NCBI GenBank assembly: GCA_041397865.1
Contig: JAWKVT010000002.1
Coordinates: 496,001-560,000, forward strand
Source: TMED27 sp041397865
Lineage (GTDB): Bacteria > Pseudomonadota > Alphaproteobacteria > Micavibrionales > Micavibrionaceae
Length of the DNA stretch: 64,000 nt
Direction of reading: 5' to 3'
The notes below the pieces were generated by a model. It did no database searches, was not told the origin of the DNA, and saw only the letters and a list, made by a program, of their open reading frames with translations. This document shows positions 25,501 to 33,317 of the stretch, piece after piece. Position 1 is the stretch's first letter, and every line of letters begins with the position of its first letter. A program made the translations under genes and the position numbers.

Positions 25501-27165
25501 TTAGAACAACCGAAGCACAGCCTGTTGTGACTGAGACGCCAGTGACAGGGATGTAACACCCAGTGTCTGACGTGTCTGCAAGGCCAGAAGGTTTGCGCCT
25601 TCTTCGTTCTGGTCGGCAACCGTCAGGTCGTCGGCACCGGCTTGCAGGGTGTTGATTGTGCTTTCCGTGAAGTCCCGGCGCGCCTGTATGATAGACAGGT
25701 TGTTAGCCAGTGTGGAGCCGAAACTCCGTACGGATTCCAAAGCATTCCGGGCCTGAGTGGCGCTAAGCTCGATAGCGGTCGAACTGCGGAAGGTCGCTTC
25801 CGTAAGGCTGAGCCCGTTAGCGGTGAAGTTAACGCCGTTCGTAACCAATGAGCTTGTATTGTCCTCATTGAAGAAGGTCGTCAAATTGTCGCCGTTAAGC
25901 AGGTTAACCCCGCGATACTGAGCATCAACAACCAAGCGGTCGATCTGCGCCCGCAAGGTGTTGTAGTCAACCGCCAGATTATCCAGAGCTTCTGTGGAGC
26001 TGTTAAATGAAAACACGCTGTCTTCCGCGCCTGCGCCCGTTGTAATCGGGTCCAGAGCACCGGAAGAATCGCCAAAGCCCAAGGAAACCGTTTCAGCGGC
26101 AGCCGTCGTAACAACAAACTGGACGTTTCTGACATTGTCGCTGAGCGAAGTAATGCTGAGCTGCCCTGTTTTGCTGTCAAAATTGGCACTGACAAGCTGG
26201 TTCAGGGTTGCATCCTGATTGATGCTGTCAACAAAGTCCTGGAAAGTTCCCGTCGCGGCAACAGCCGTAGAGGAAACGATCGTACCGTTATTGTTCACGC
26301 TGAGTTGGAACGTGTCTGTTCCCGTAAGGGCCGACAAAGCCGTGTTTCCGTCAGCGTCGATAAAGCCTGCACCGATCAGGTCCCCGGCTTCAGCAATATC
26401 GCCCGAGCTTTCAAAAAGCGAAACGGAGGTAAGCGTATTACCCGCAACAACTGTCGCAGCGTTAAGCGCTGTACCGCCGCCTGTTCTTGTCTCAATTTCA
26501 AAGGCGTTATTGATACCAAGAGCTGTCAGGTCGGCGTTGTCCAGTTCGTTCGCCGCCGTCGTGGTCAGCTTGAAGCTGCGGCCGTCGGCACTTTGAATGG
26601 ACAGGAAACCGTCATCCGTAATATTCGCAGTGATCTCGCCGCTGCGGTTGTCGGAAAACTGGTCGGTAATGCGTGCGGCCAGCGTATAGGCTGTATCACC
26701 GGTGGAAATAGCAACGTTTTCAGCAATCTGCGAGCCGTTATCATCGGTTGTGATGATTCGCAGAACGTCGCCGTTGGTGATGGATGTGCTTGTCAGGTCG
26801 GCAGTCGTGCTAAGATCGACAGTACCGATCAAACGCGCTTCCCCTTCGGAAGCCGCCAGTTCGTCACGTGCGGACTGCACGATAGACTGAGCTTGCTCCA
26901 CAAGTTTCGTCAAAGCTGTCACACCGTTATCAGCCGTTTCAATCGTTCTGATTGACTGGCCGATACCGTCCAGCAGGCGTCCAAGGTCGCTTGCGCGGTT
27001 GTTCAGGCTTTGTGCCGTGAAGAAGTTCTGCGGATTGTCCAGAGCTGAGTTAACTTTCAGACCCGTAGCCAGACGAAGCTGCGTGTCATCAATCAATCTT
27101 TGCGTGTTCTGGAGAGAAAGTAGGTTGCTCCGTAGAGCGGACGTTAATACAACATCAGAAGACAT
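25501..27165 (-). CDS. Flagellin
   Basis: 554 residues, longer than the ~275 of Caulobacter flagellins. The N-terminal D0/D1 helices (VVLTSALRSNLLSLQNTQRL, RLATGLKVNSALDNPQNFFTA) and C-terminal D0 (NLLALQTRQTLGVTSLSLAS, ending VLRLF) are conserved. The central part (about 115-400) holds two Flagellin_IN-like units: NGDVLRIITTDDNGSQ...YTLAARITDQF...GFLSIQS, and GTDTFQLSVNNNGT...FQDFVDSINQ...GQLSITSL. Only flagellin gene seen here. Ribosome site AAAGGA; a possible sigma54 promoter lies just upstream. Confidence 0.95.
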   Translation of the reverse strand: MSSDVVLTSALRSNLLSLQNTQRLIDDTQLRLATGLKVNSALDNPQNFFTAQSLNNRASDLGRLLDGIGQSIRTIETADNGVTALTKLVEQAQSIVQSARDELAASEGEARLIGTVDLSTTADLTSTSITNGDVLRIITTDDNGSQIAENVAISTGDTAYTLAARITDQFSDNRSGEITANITDDGFLSIQSADGRSFKLTTTAANELDNADLTALGINNAFEIETRTGGGTALNAATVVAGNTLTSVSLFESSGDIAEAGDLIGAGFIDADGNTALSALTGTDTFQLSVNNNGTIVSSTAVAATGTFQDFVDSINQDATLNQLVSANFDSKTGQLSITSLSDNVRNVQFVVTTAAAETVSLGFGDSSGALDPITTGAGAEDSVFSFNSSTEALDNLAVDYNTLRAQIDRLVVDAQYRGVNLLNGDNLTTFFNEDNTSSLVTNGVNFTANGLSLTEATFRSSTAIELSATQARNALESVRSFGSTLANNLSIIQARRDFTESTINTLQAGADDLTVADQNEEGANLLALQTRQTLGVTSLSLASQSQQAVLRLF

Positions 27166-27193
27166 GATTCATTCCTTTCCTAGGGTTAGTGTA

Positions 27194-27209
27194 TGCTTCC
27201 TGCATGCCC
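27194..27209 (-). promoter_or_regulatory. Possible sigma54 promoter of flagellin
   Basis: Minus strand GGGCATG-N4-AAGCA: the invariant GG and GC are 10 bp apart, but the -12 box is AA instead of TT and the -24 box starts with G. It would start transcription near 27183, leaving a leader of only about 18 nt. Confidence 0.4.
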
Positions 27210-27407
27210 AATACTTGGGTTCACTATATCAGAATATATCATAAAAATGAAAGGAGTGTTAACGCAATCTGGATTTTACTCCCCATCTGTTTTTAAATGT
27301 ATATTTGAAAAATGCAAAAACAAAGGGCTGCCATCCAAGCGCCTGATATAAAAGAGTTTTTTGCGAGTTTTGCGCCAAGCGACTTCCGGCTTTTGTAAAG
27401 CGTTCTG

Positions 27408-27483
27408 AAAAAAAAAGGAAGGGCGCACCGAAGCGGTTGGGTTCTCCCGGTTAGGGTAGGGTAGGGCATTGCCCGATGCGCCC
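27408..27483 (-). terminator. Intrinsic terminator between flgE and flagellin
   Basis: Minus strand: GGGCGCA (27483-27477) pairs with TGCGCCC (27427-27421); an inner GGGCA/TGCCC hairpin lies inside; after TTCC comes a run of nine T (27416-27408). It would stop transcription from flgE. Confidence 0.75.
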
Positions 27484-27597
27484 GTCTGCAAGTCGCTCTT
27501 CTCCATCCTGGATCACAGCCGTCTGCAGAATTCGGGTCCCGGACTTTCAGGGGTTAGGGCGATTTGCCAAACAGCAAATCTTAAGTCCGGGAGCCAA
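27484..27597 (-). ncRNA. Structured RNA region downstream of flgE, possible 3'-derived sRNA
   Basis: Minus strand, 20 nt after the flgE stop: a long hairpin with outer stem CCCGGACTT (27591-27583)/AAGTCCGGG (27546-27538), and an inner stem GATTTGC (27580-27574)/GCAAATC (27567-27561). Between it and the terminator at 27408-27483 the motif TGCAGACGG occurs twice (27527-27519 and 27490-27482). No gene fits the ~370 bp. It may be a structured 3' UTR or a small RNA released from flgE mRNA; no named family was recognised. Confidence 0.45.
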
Positions 27598-27617
27598 AAT
27601 CTATACGGATTTATCTC

Positions 27618-29387
27618 TTATCGTAATCTCAGAAGTTCCTCCGTCATCTGGTCAACTGTAGTAATCACCCGCGTACCCGCGCCAAAGGCCCGCTGCGAAA
27701 TAATCAGGCGTGCAAACTCGTCGGCCAGGTCAACGTTGGAAGATTCGAGCGTTGAAGGCTCCACAAAGCCCGCGCCGCCGGTTCCGGCTTCACGCAGGTT
27801 CTCCTCACCGGAACTCTGGTTTTCCGTGTAAGCCGTACCCGAGACTTCCGTCAGGCCGTTGGAGTTGGCAAATGTAATGAGCGGTGCTTTATACAGCGTT
27901 GCCGTAGCGCCGTTAGAAAATCGCGCAATAATAAAACCGTCCCGGTTGATCTCCACCCCTGTGCGAAGCCCCAACTCCGCACCGTTTTGATCGGCGAAAA
28001 TCACATCGAAGTTTCCGGCAAATTGTGAGAAACGTTCAATATCAATGTTGATGTTTTGAGCGTTAGAGCCGTTATTCCAGTTGATTTGCGACAGGTTAAT
28101 GTCAATATTGCCGCTATTGTCAGGCAGGGCGTTCAGTGTTCCGTCTCCGCCAAAGTTAAGCAATCCGCGGCTCAATGACGTGCCGTCAGGATGAACAACG
28201 TTGAGCTGCCACCAGCCCCGGTTGTTGTATGATGAATCGCCGGGCAGAAATTGAGGTGTCGGGAAGAGCCCTGTGCTGTAGGGAGGAGAATCGGTGGGCG
28301 CACCGTTTTGGTAAAGCCCGCCGGCAGTCAGATCGTCGGATGTAAAGTTTGTAGCGCCTGCTATGGTTATACCCAGACTTGTTAATGGTGTGTTAACGGT
28401 ATTTGTAAGCGTAAAAAATTGTGCCGCGCCGCCTTCGAAAGCCGAGCGTTGTATAACCAGTTCGCCATCATTCCCCAAAAATGCCTGAAGTCCGGGTGTG
28501 CCCACCGGTGCTTCCAGTCCTGTATTGGTATTAAGATCGGTAATAAGATCGTTGACGGTGGTGATTAAAACACTGCCCGCAATGGTCTGTACCGCATCGC
28601 TGTCGATTTCGTACGTGATCGCAGCCCCGCCGTCGACAGACACCGTAAAGGAGTCGCCTTCTCCCAGGCCGATATCTGTTATAAGATTATCTGTCGCGCT
28701 CAGGCCGCCGATCTGTCCGGCCGCCGTTCCTTGCGGGCCATAGGTTTTGGTATATTCAAGTGTAAGAATCTGCGAGGTTCCAAGAGAATCAAACACGGTG
28801 ATACCGCGAGAGAAATCTACCGGACCTGTGACTGCCGCACTCAATGTTTGGTCAACAGCTTGCGCATCAAGGTTAATGGCCAGTTCCGCACTTGATGTTG
28901 GCCGGGTCAGGCCGCCGAGGAAAGCCACGTCAGCAGGGACGAGTGAACTGAGGTCGCCCTGGTTCGCCGGTAGATCGCCATTGGCATCAATTGGCCATGC
29001 GTAAAGCACGAATCCTGCTGCATTTCGCAAAAGACCTTGCGAGTCTTCGGAGAATTGTCCCGCGCGCGTATAGAGGAACTCCTGTAAAGGGTCGTCATTA
29101 CGTTTAATGGCAAAGAATCCGTTGCCGGAAATCGCCGCATCTGTGGAGGATGAGGTTTGTTGCAATGCACCTTGCAGGTCAACCCTTTGCAACCTGTTCA
29201 CCGTTACAGTACCCGGAGAATATGTTGAAAGGCGGCTTTGCGTTGTAACAAGGCTTTCAAACGCCGCTTCGGCGCGTTTAAAGCCTGTTGTGTTAATATT
29301 AGCGATGTTGTTCGAAATAATCGCTGTGTTCTGCGATTGCGCAAACAGCGCCGATACGCCTGTAAAGAGTGATCCAAAAAGTCCCAT
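27618..29387 (-). CDS. flgE: Flagellar hook protein FlgE
   Basis: 589 residues, strong AAAAGGAG site. N-terminus MGLFGSLFTGVSALFAQSQN and NIANINTTGFKRAEAAFESL (rod/hook motif), ISGNGFFAIKR, and C-terminus SSNVDLADEFARLIISQRAFGAGTRVITTVDQM are all hook protein signatures. The outer domains include a segment resembling a Flagellin_IN unit (GDSFTVSVDGGAAITYEIDS...VNDLITDLNTNTG...GELVIQRS). Follows flgD, with a tiny ORF between. Confidence 0.97.
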   Translation of the reverse strand: MGLFGSLFTGVSALFAQSQNTAIISNNIANINTTGFKRAEAAFESLVTTQSRLSTYSPGTVTVNRLQRVDLQGALQQTSSSTDAAISGNGFFAIKRNDDPLQEFLYTRAGQFSEDSQGLLRNAAGFVLYAWPIDANGDLPANQGDLSSLVPADVAFLGGLTRPTSSAELAINLDAQAVDQTLSAAVTGPVDFSRGITVFDSLGTSQILTLEYTKTYGPQGTAAGQIGGLSATDNLITDIGLGEGDSFTVSVDGGAAITYEIDSDAVQTIAGSVLITTVNDLITDLNTNTGLEAPVGTPGLQAFLGNDGELVIQRSAFEGGAAQFFTLTNTVNTPLTSLGITIAGATNFTSDDLTAGGLYQNGAPTDSPPYSTGLFPTPQFLPGDSSYNNRGWWQLNVVHPDGTSLSRGLLNFGGDGTLNALPDNSGNIDINLSQINWNNGSNAQNINIDIERFSQFAGNFDVIFADQNGAELGLRTGVEINRDGFIIARFSNGATATLYKAPLITFANSNGLTEVSGTAYTENQSSGEENLREAGTGGAGFVEPSTLESSNVDLADEFARLIISQRAFGAGTRVITTVDQMTEELLRLR

Positions 29388-29439
29388 GCTCGTTCTCCTT
29401 TTCTACTTCAAGCCTTAAAAAATCTCGTGTGGTTGAGTG

Positions 29440-29574
29440 TTAGTGTTTCAGGTAAAATATCCGCGCCAGCATCCACCGCTGCTTTGCAGAGATATAAAAC
29501 GCCTTCGTCCAGCACAGGGCTAAAACAAATAGAGACGGCTTTTTAACCTGTATGGTCGTGTCTAAAATATTCAT
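29440..29574 (-). CDS. Possible 44-residue ORF coupled to flgD
   Basis: Its ATG overlaps the flgD stop codon (ATGA), a coupling geometry. It encodes a basic peptide beginning MNILDTTIQVKKPSLFVLAL, with a hydrophobic stretch and ending ARIFYLKH. It fills most of the 183 bp gap between flgD and flgE. It could be chance; no homologue is recognised. Confidence 0.3.
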   Translation of the reverse strand: MNILDTTIQVKKPSLFVLALCWTKAFYISAKQRWMLARIFYLKH

Positions 29575-30278
29575 GTCGAAGTCTCCTCTTCTGGTGTGTC
29601 TGTTGATGTATTTTCCGGCAGGCTGACATTCAGGACGTTTCCAAGGGAAACCGCCCGCTCGCCAATAAGCAGGAAGATTAATCCGTTTTGCGTTTCAACG
29701 CCGCGTACGCGCCCCTCGACAACGGTGCTGGAGCTGACGGCTCCGTCGTTGTTGTCCAGAGCGTCAATGTTGACGCTATAGGTTCCCGGCTCAACCGGTG
29801 TGCCCTGATTGTTTAACCCGTTCCATGTAAATTCGTGACTACCCGCCGAGGTTTCCGCCGGGGCTTCAAAAACAACTTTGCCGCTTTCATCGGTAATTCG
29901 GATATCCGCATCAATCGCAACGCCGTCCAGCGCATAGCTGATTGTGACCGGCGTCTGACCGTCGGAGAAAAATTCGGAAGAAACATAGCTCGCGTCAAGC
30001 CCGACATAGCCAAGAGCGCTGCCCATCGCATTGTTAAGCTGAAGCGCTACAAGGTCGTCAAGCTTCTGGTTTGTGTTGATCTGCTGCTCAACCCCTGTGA
30101 ACGCGACAAGCTGATTGGTAAATTCCGTCGTATCCATCGGGGATAAGGGGTCTTGGTTCTGCAACTGCGTGGTCAGCAAAGTCAGGAATTGCTGAAAATC
30201 CTCAGCTAGACCGGTTCTTGCCGCCGCTGTCTTGGACTGGGCGTCCAGGGCTGTGCCGACTGTTACATCTGAAACCAT
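29571..30278 (-). CDS. flgD: Hook capping/scaffold protein FlgD
   Basis: 235 residues. N-terminal signature DFQQFLTLLTTQLQNQDPLS, then PMDTTEFTNQLVAFTGVEQQINTN, and a C-terminal Fn3-like FLGD domain (GSHEFTWNGLNNQGTPVEPGTYSV). It caps the growing hook. Immediately downstream of fliK on the same strand (12 bp). Confidence 0.96.
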   Translation of the reverse strand: MVSDVTVGTALDAQSKTAAARTGLAEDFQQFLTLLTTQLQNQDPLSPMDTTEFTNQLVAFTGVEQQINTNQKLDDLVALQLNNAMGSALGYVGLDASYVSSEFFSDGQTPVTISYALDGVAIDADIRITDESGKVVFEAPAETSAGSHEFTWNGLNNQGTPVEPGTYSVNIDALDNNDGAVSSSTVVEGRVRGVETQNGLIFLLIGERAVSLGNVLNVSLPENTSTDTPEEETST

Positions 30279-30290
30279 CTCAAACCTTCC

Positions 30291-31958
30291 TTATGCCAGA
30301 ATGTCATAGCGCGTGTGACCCGTTTCCGGGTCTATATGCCATGTCATCGTTGTTTCAATTGCCTCATCCGCTGCCGCGCTTTCGCTGCCGCCGGTTCCAC
30401 CTTGGTCGTGCCCTCCGCCGCGCCGGTTGTCCTGATCGAAGTCAAAGCCGTGTTCGGCCAGTTCAAAGCTCAAACCCTCGCCTATATCCAGCCCCGCATC
30501 TTGTAGCGCTCGTTCAAGGACGTGCGCGTCGCGTTGCATCATCATGAAGCTTTCCGGCTTTTCCGTTGTTAAAATGGCCTTAAGGGTCTTGTTGTGTCCA
30601 AATTCCATCTTAACGTGCACCCGGCCCAACTCCGGCGGCTCAAGCTGGAGCGTCAGGGTTTTATTTTCTCCCCCTCCAGCGGTCTTTTGAAGCTGCACAG
30701 CCACGGCCTGTACAGCCGGGTGCGTGCCTTGTGCGCTATGCGCCTGTGTTACAACGCTCGTCATCGTGCCAAGCGTTGACGGTGCGCCTGAGGCCGTGTT
30801 CAGCCCGTATTCCTCAAGGGTGCCGGGCAAAAGCGTAGGTGCGCTCAGGCTCCCAAAGACACCCGTCATCCCGCCTTGCAAAAAGCTAAGATCGGGGGAG
30901 GGGGTTGTCATACTATGACCGGTCCCTGCATTTTTAAGCATTCCCGCAAAGTTCTGCGCATCTGCGTTTTTACCCTTGCCGGTGTGGCCTTCGGCGGCCT
31001 GTGGTGATCCTTCATATTCTGCAATCGTGAAAAGAGGCTCGCCGTTATTCCCACGGTTGTTTAGGGCGTTTAGGCGTCCGGTAAAGCTTTCAGCTTGCCC
31101 CTGTCCCGGCGCGCTGTTTTGCTGCGGCTGGTTCGCCGGGGTTACAAGAACTGCGATCAGGTTTTGCACCGCCGGGTCGTCGTCGATCGCGTTCGCAGCC
31201 GCCCCTGCCCCCGGGGTTGTTTCACCCGGCGCACCATCATACAAAGAGGAATCTTTCAAGGAGGAGGGGGCTGCTCCGGCTCCGCCCTTTACAGCCGCAA
31301 GCTGAATAATCACAAGAAACGGATTACCCTCCAGTTCTTCGGGAAGCGCCGCCCCTTCCGGAAGGTTTTGTAGCGCCGTGACCTGTTCCGGCGTCAGGTT
31401 TGTCAGCGTAAGCGCGTGTTTTTTGCCCTCTATTGCGGCCTTAATTTTAACTTCCAGCGTTCTGATATCTAATAACAAATCCTGTTTTTCTTCAGGCGAT
31501 TCAATCAAAAAGGCCTGAAGAATGCGTGGGCTGCCTTTCGCAATTTCCTCGCTTGTAATAAGGCCGCCGGTCAAAGGCTTCAACACATCGTCAAACGCTT
31601 GCCGGTTGAGTTCAAGAGCTTGCGTTAAGGCGCTGTCGGGGCCAAGCTGCGTCGCGTTCAGAAAGTCCTTTAGCTCTTCGCGGATTTCAGCGTTGGCTGC
31701 GATAATCTCCGCCAGATGCAATCCGGGGTTTTTGTCCAAAGCCGGATTATCCGTCTCCAGCGGCCCGTTGTTTCCTGTATTGGCTCCGCTTTGCGCCGCA
31801 TCGTCACTCTTTGCTTTTTCAAGGTTTTCAGCAATTTGCGCAAGAATGATATCAACAAAGCTTAAGCCCTGCGCCTGTCCGGCGGAAGCGCTTTTCCCCC
31901 TTTGTCCCTGAAGGGAAGGGGAGTGTGCCTGTATCGTAAAAAACTGTTCTGCGCTCAT
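30291..31958 (-). CDS. fliK: Hook-length control protein FliK
   Basis: 555 residues: a long Ala/Gln/Gly-rich N-terminal ruler region and the conserved C-terminal Flg_hook domain (residues about 415-505) with LTLQLEPPELGRVHVKMEFG, the LxPxxLGxVxV motif, then AILTTEKPESFMMMQRDAHVLERALQDAGL. It measures hook length and triggers FlhB cleavage-state switching. Its place before flgD-flgE makes it the main FliK, compared with the gene at 5032. Confidence 0.92.
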   Translation of the reverse strand: MSAEQFFTIQAHSPSLQGQRGKSASAGQAQGLSFVDIILAQIAENLEKAKSDDAAQSGANTGNNGPLETDNPALDKNPGLHLAEIIAANAEIREELKDFLNATQLGPDSALTQALELNRQAFDDVLKPLTGGLITSEEIAKGSPRILQAFLIESPEEKQDLLLDIRTLEVKIKAAIEGKKHALTLTNLTPEQVTALQNLPEGAALPEELEGNPFLVIIQLAAVKGGAGAAPSSLKDSSLYDGAPGETTPGAGAAANAIDDDPAVQNLIAVLVTPANQPQQNSAPGQGQAESFTGRLNALNNRGNNGEPLFTIAEYEGSPQAAEGHTGKGKNADAQNFAGMLKNAGTGHSMTTPSPDLSFLQGGMTGVFGSLSAPTLLPGTLEEYGLNTASGAPSTLGTMTSVVTQAHSAQGTHPAVQAVAVQLQKTAGGGENKTLTLQLEPPELGRVHVKMEFGHNKTLKAILTTEKPESFMMMQRDAHVLERALQDAGLDIGEGLSFELAEHGFDFDQDNRRGGGHDQGGTGGSESAAADEAIETTMTWHIDPETGHTRYDILA

Positions 31959-31972
31959 AGGTTCAAAATCCT

Positions 31973-32464
31973 TTAGACTGTCTCGCTCACGCCGATCGAA
32001 ACGCTCTTGCGTTCGTTGCTTTCAAGTTTTCCGTTCTCGCCATAGCTAAAGGCGCGGCTTTTATTCACGCTTTCTTTCGTCGCGCGCTGTACCGTATCGG
32101 CCAGCCGCTCCATCGTGCGCTGCATCTGTTTCAGCGCCTCCATGTTTTTAACGGAAAGATCGGAGAAGTTGCGCTGCATGCGCGTCAATTCCGTTTTTAA
32201 AGCCGGATCAACGGTTTTCATTTCTTTCTTGCGGCGTAAAATCTCTTCAATCCCGGTCCTGTAGGCTTTGGTTGTATGGAACTTTTCTTCCTGAAGGGAA
32301 AGAAAGCCTTTCGTATCCAGCGCTTCAAGAGCTGCTGTTTCACGCTCGTAAACCGTGTGCATCCGGTCGATCGTGTTCATCATCTCCTGCATCGCCTTGT
32401 TCGGGTTTGCCGAAAGGATGTTTTTACTGTTTTCTGAAATAGGGTGCGATGAATGTGTCTGCAT
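31973..32464 (-). CDS. FlgN-like export chaperone, paralog 1
   Basis: 163 residues, all helical. The segment YERETAALEALDTKGFLSL, then QEEKFHTTKAYRTGIEEIL, aligns with the next gene upstream (DREATALAQADMVTFAILQD...). FlgN-type proteins are helical chaperones for hook-associated proteins; the family call is from the helix pattern and the position between flgJ and fliK. It begins 3 bp after the previous gene. Confidence 0.6.
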   Translation of the reverse strand: MQTHSSHPISENSKNILSANPNKAMQEMMNTIDRMHTVYERETAALEALDTKGFLSLQEEKFHTTKAYRTGIEEILRRKKEMKTVDPALKTELTRMQRNFSDLSVKNMEALKQMQRTMERLADTVQRATKESVNKSRAFSYGENGKLESNERKSVSIGVSETV

Positions 32465-32467
32465 GGC

Positions 32468-32950
32468 TTATAAGCCTCCTGTTTTGCCGGATGATGTCTT
32501 GTCCTCGTTCTCATTCACCGCGCTTTCAAAACGCACGCGGCGATCTTGCCCAAGCTCTTGTGCTGTAACAAGCGAGCTTTGCGTACGGTTGCGGGCACGC
32601 TCGTAAATCTGTTGAACCACATTGTTGTTGCTTCTGGTTTTCTCGCCCAGTTCCCGCTGGAGTCGTTCCAGCCGGTCAAGCGTCGATCTTTCCGCGCCGC
32701 GATAGCTGTTAACGTTCGATCTAAAGTCTTCGCAAGCGGCAATATACTGCTCTGTTACAAGCGTTTTTTCATCCTGCAAAATGGCAAACGTCACCATGTC
32801 CGCTTGCGCCAGCGCAGTCGCTTCGCGGTCCGCTAGATTTGATAAATTATTGGTCAGCCGGATAAGCATGTTCAGCACCTGCGAGGTATCCTGCGGTAAA
32901 ACGCCTGCCGCGCCTGTGCCGCGTGTCGTATGTGTCTGGTTATTCATCAT
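32468..32950 (-). CDS. FlgN-like export chaperone, paralog 2
   Basis: 160 residues from the ATG at 32950, 5 bp after GGAGG. Helical: NMLIRLTNNLSNLADREATA, LQDEKTLVTEQYIAACEDF, TLDRLERLQRELGEKTRSNN. Low but recognisable FlgN pattern (E-x3-AL near the end of helix 1, K-x5-Q-Y in helix 2). It overlaps the flgJ end by 11 bp. The adjacent similar gene suggests a tandem duplication with specialised clients. Confidence 0.65.
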   Translation of the reverse strand: MMNNQTHTTRGTGAAGVLPQDTSQVLNMLIRLTNNLSNLADREATALAQADMVTFAILQDEKTLVTEQYIAACEDFRSNVNSYRGAERSTLDRLERLQRELGEKTRSNNNVVQQIYERARNRTQSSLVTAQELGQDRRVRFESAVNENEDKTSSGKTGGL

Positions 32951-33317
32951 GTGTGCCTCCGTTATTGCCTCGGTTATCAATGGCTTCCTGCATTTGGATC
33001 ATCTGCTCCTTAACGCCGCCGGCAATGCCGATACCGCCGGTTTGTGAAATAATTTTCCCGTATTCCTGCAACATCATGGAGCGAAAAATCTCTTCGCCCT
33101 TGCCGCCGCCAAATGGCGCTTCCACCTCGATGCCTTCAAACATTGGCTGCATCATCTCCGCGATAAACACCGCTTCAAAATCGCGGGCTGTATCTTCAAC
33201 CTTTTGCGTATCCCGGTTCTTTGCTGCATCTTTAAGCGCCTTGACCGAAGCGCCTTTATCGCCTTGTGCCGCTTGTAAAAGCGCGATGCTCGTATCGGGG
33301 GTCAGCGCGCCGCTCAT
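32940..33317 (-). CDS. flgJ: Rod-binding protein, FlgJ N-terminal domain only
   Basis: 125 residues from the ATG at 33317, which overlaps the flgI stop (ATGA); a GTG three bases earlier is possible. Signature VEDTARDFEAVFIAEMMQPM, then GKGEEIFRSMMLQEYGKIIS, the rod-cap domain. The muramidase domain of enterobacterial FlgJ is absent, as usual in alphaproteobacteria; a separate lytic enzyme must open peptidoglycan (the transglycosylase at 60757 is one candidate by function only). Confidence 0.92.
   Translation of the reverse strand: MSGALTPDTSIALLQAAQGDKGASVKALKDAAKNRDTQKVEDTARDFEAVFIAEMMQPMFEGIEVEAPFGGGKGEEIFRSMMLQEYGKIISQTGGIGIAGGVKEQMIQMQEAIDNRGNNGGTHDE

Noticed and set aside
27276..27506. 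76-codon frame between flgE and flagellin
   Set aside because: It crosses the terminator and its A/T-run, has no ribosome site and contains a run of Phe from the T-tract.
27538..27591. GAAAGTCCGGG resembling the RNase P RNA core
   Set aside because: The sequence is fully paired in a local hairpin and the unit is too short for RNase P RNA; other conserved blocks are missing.
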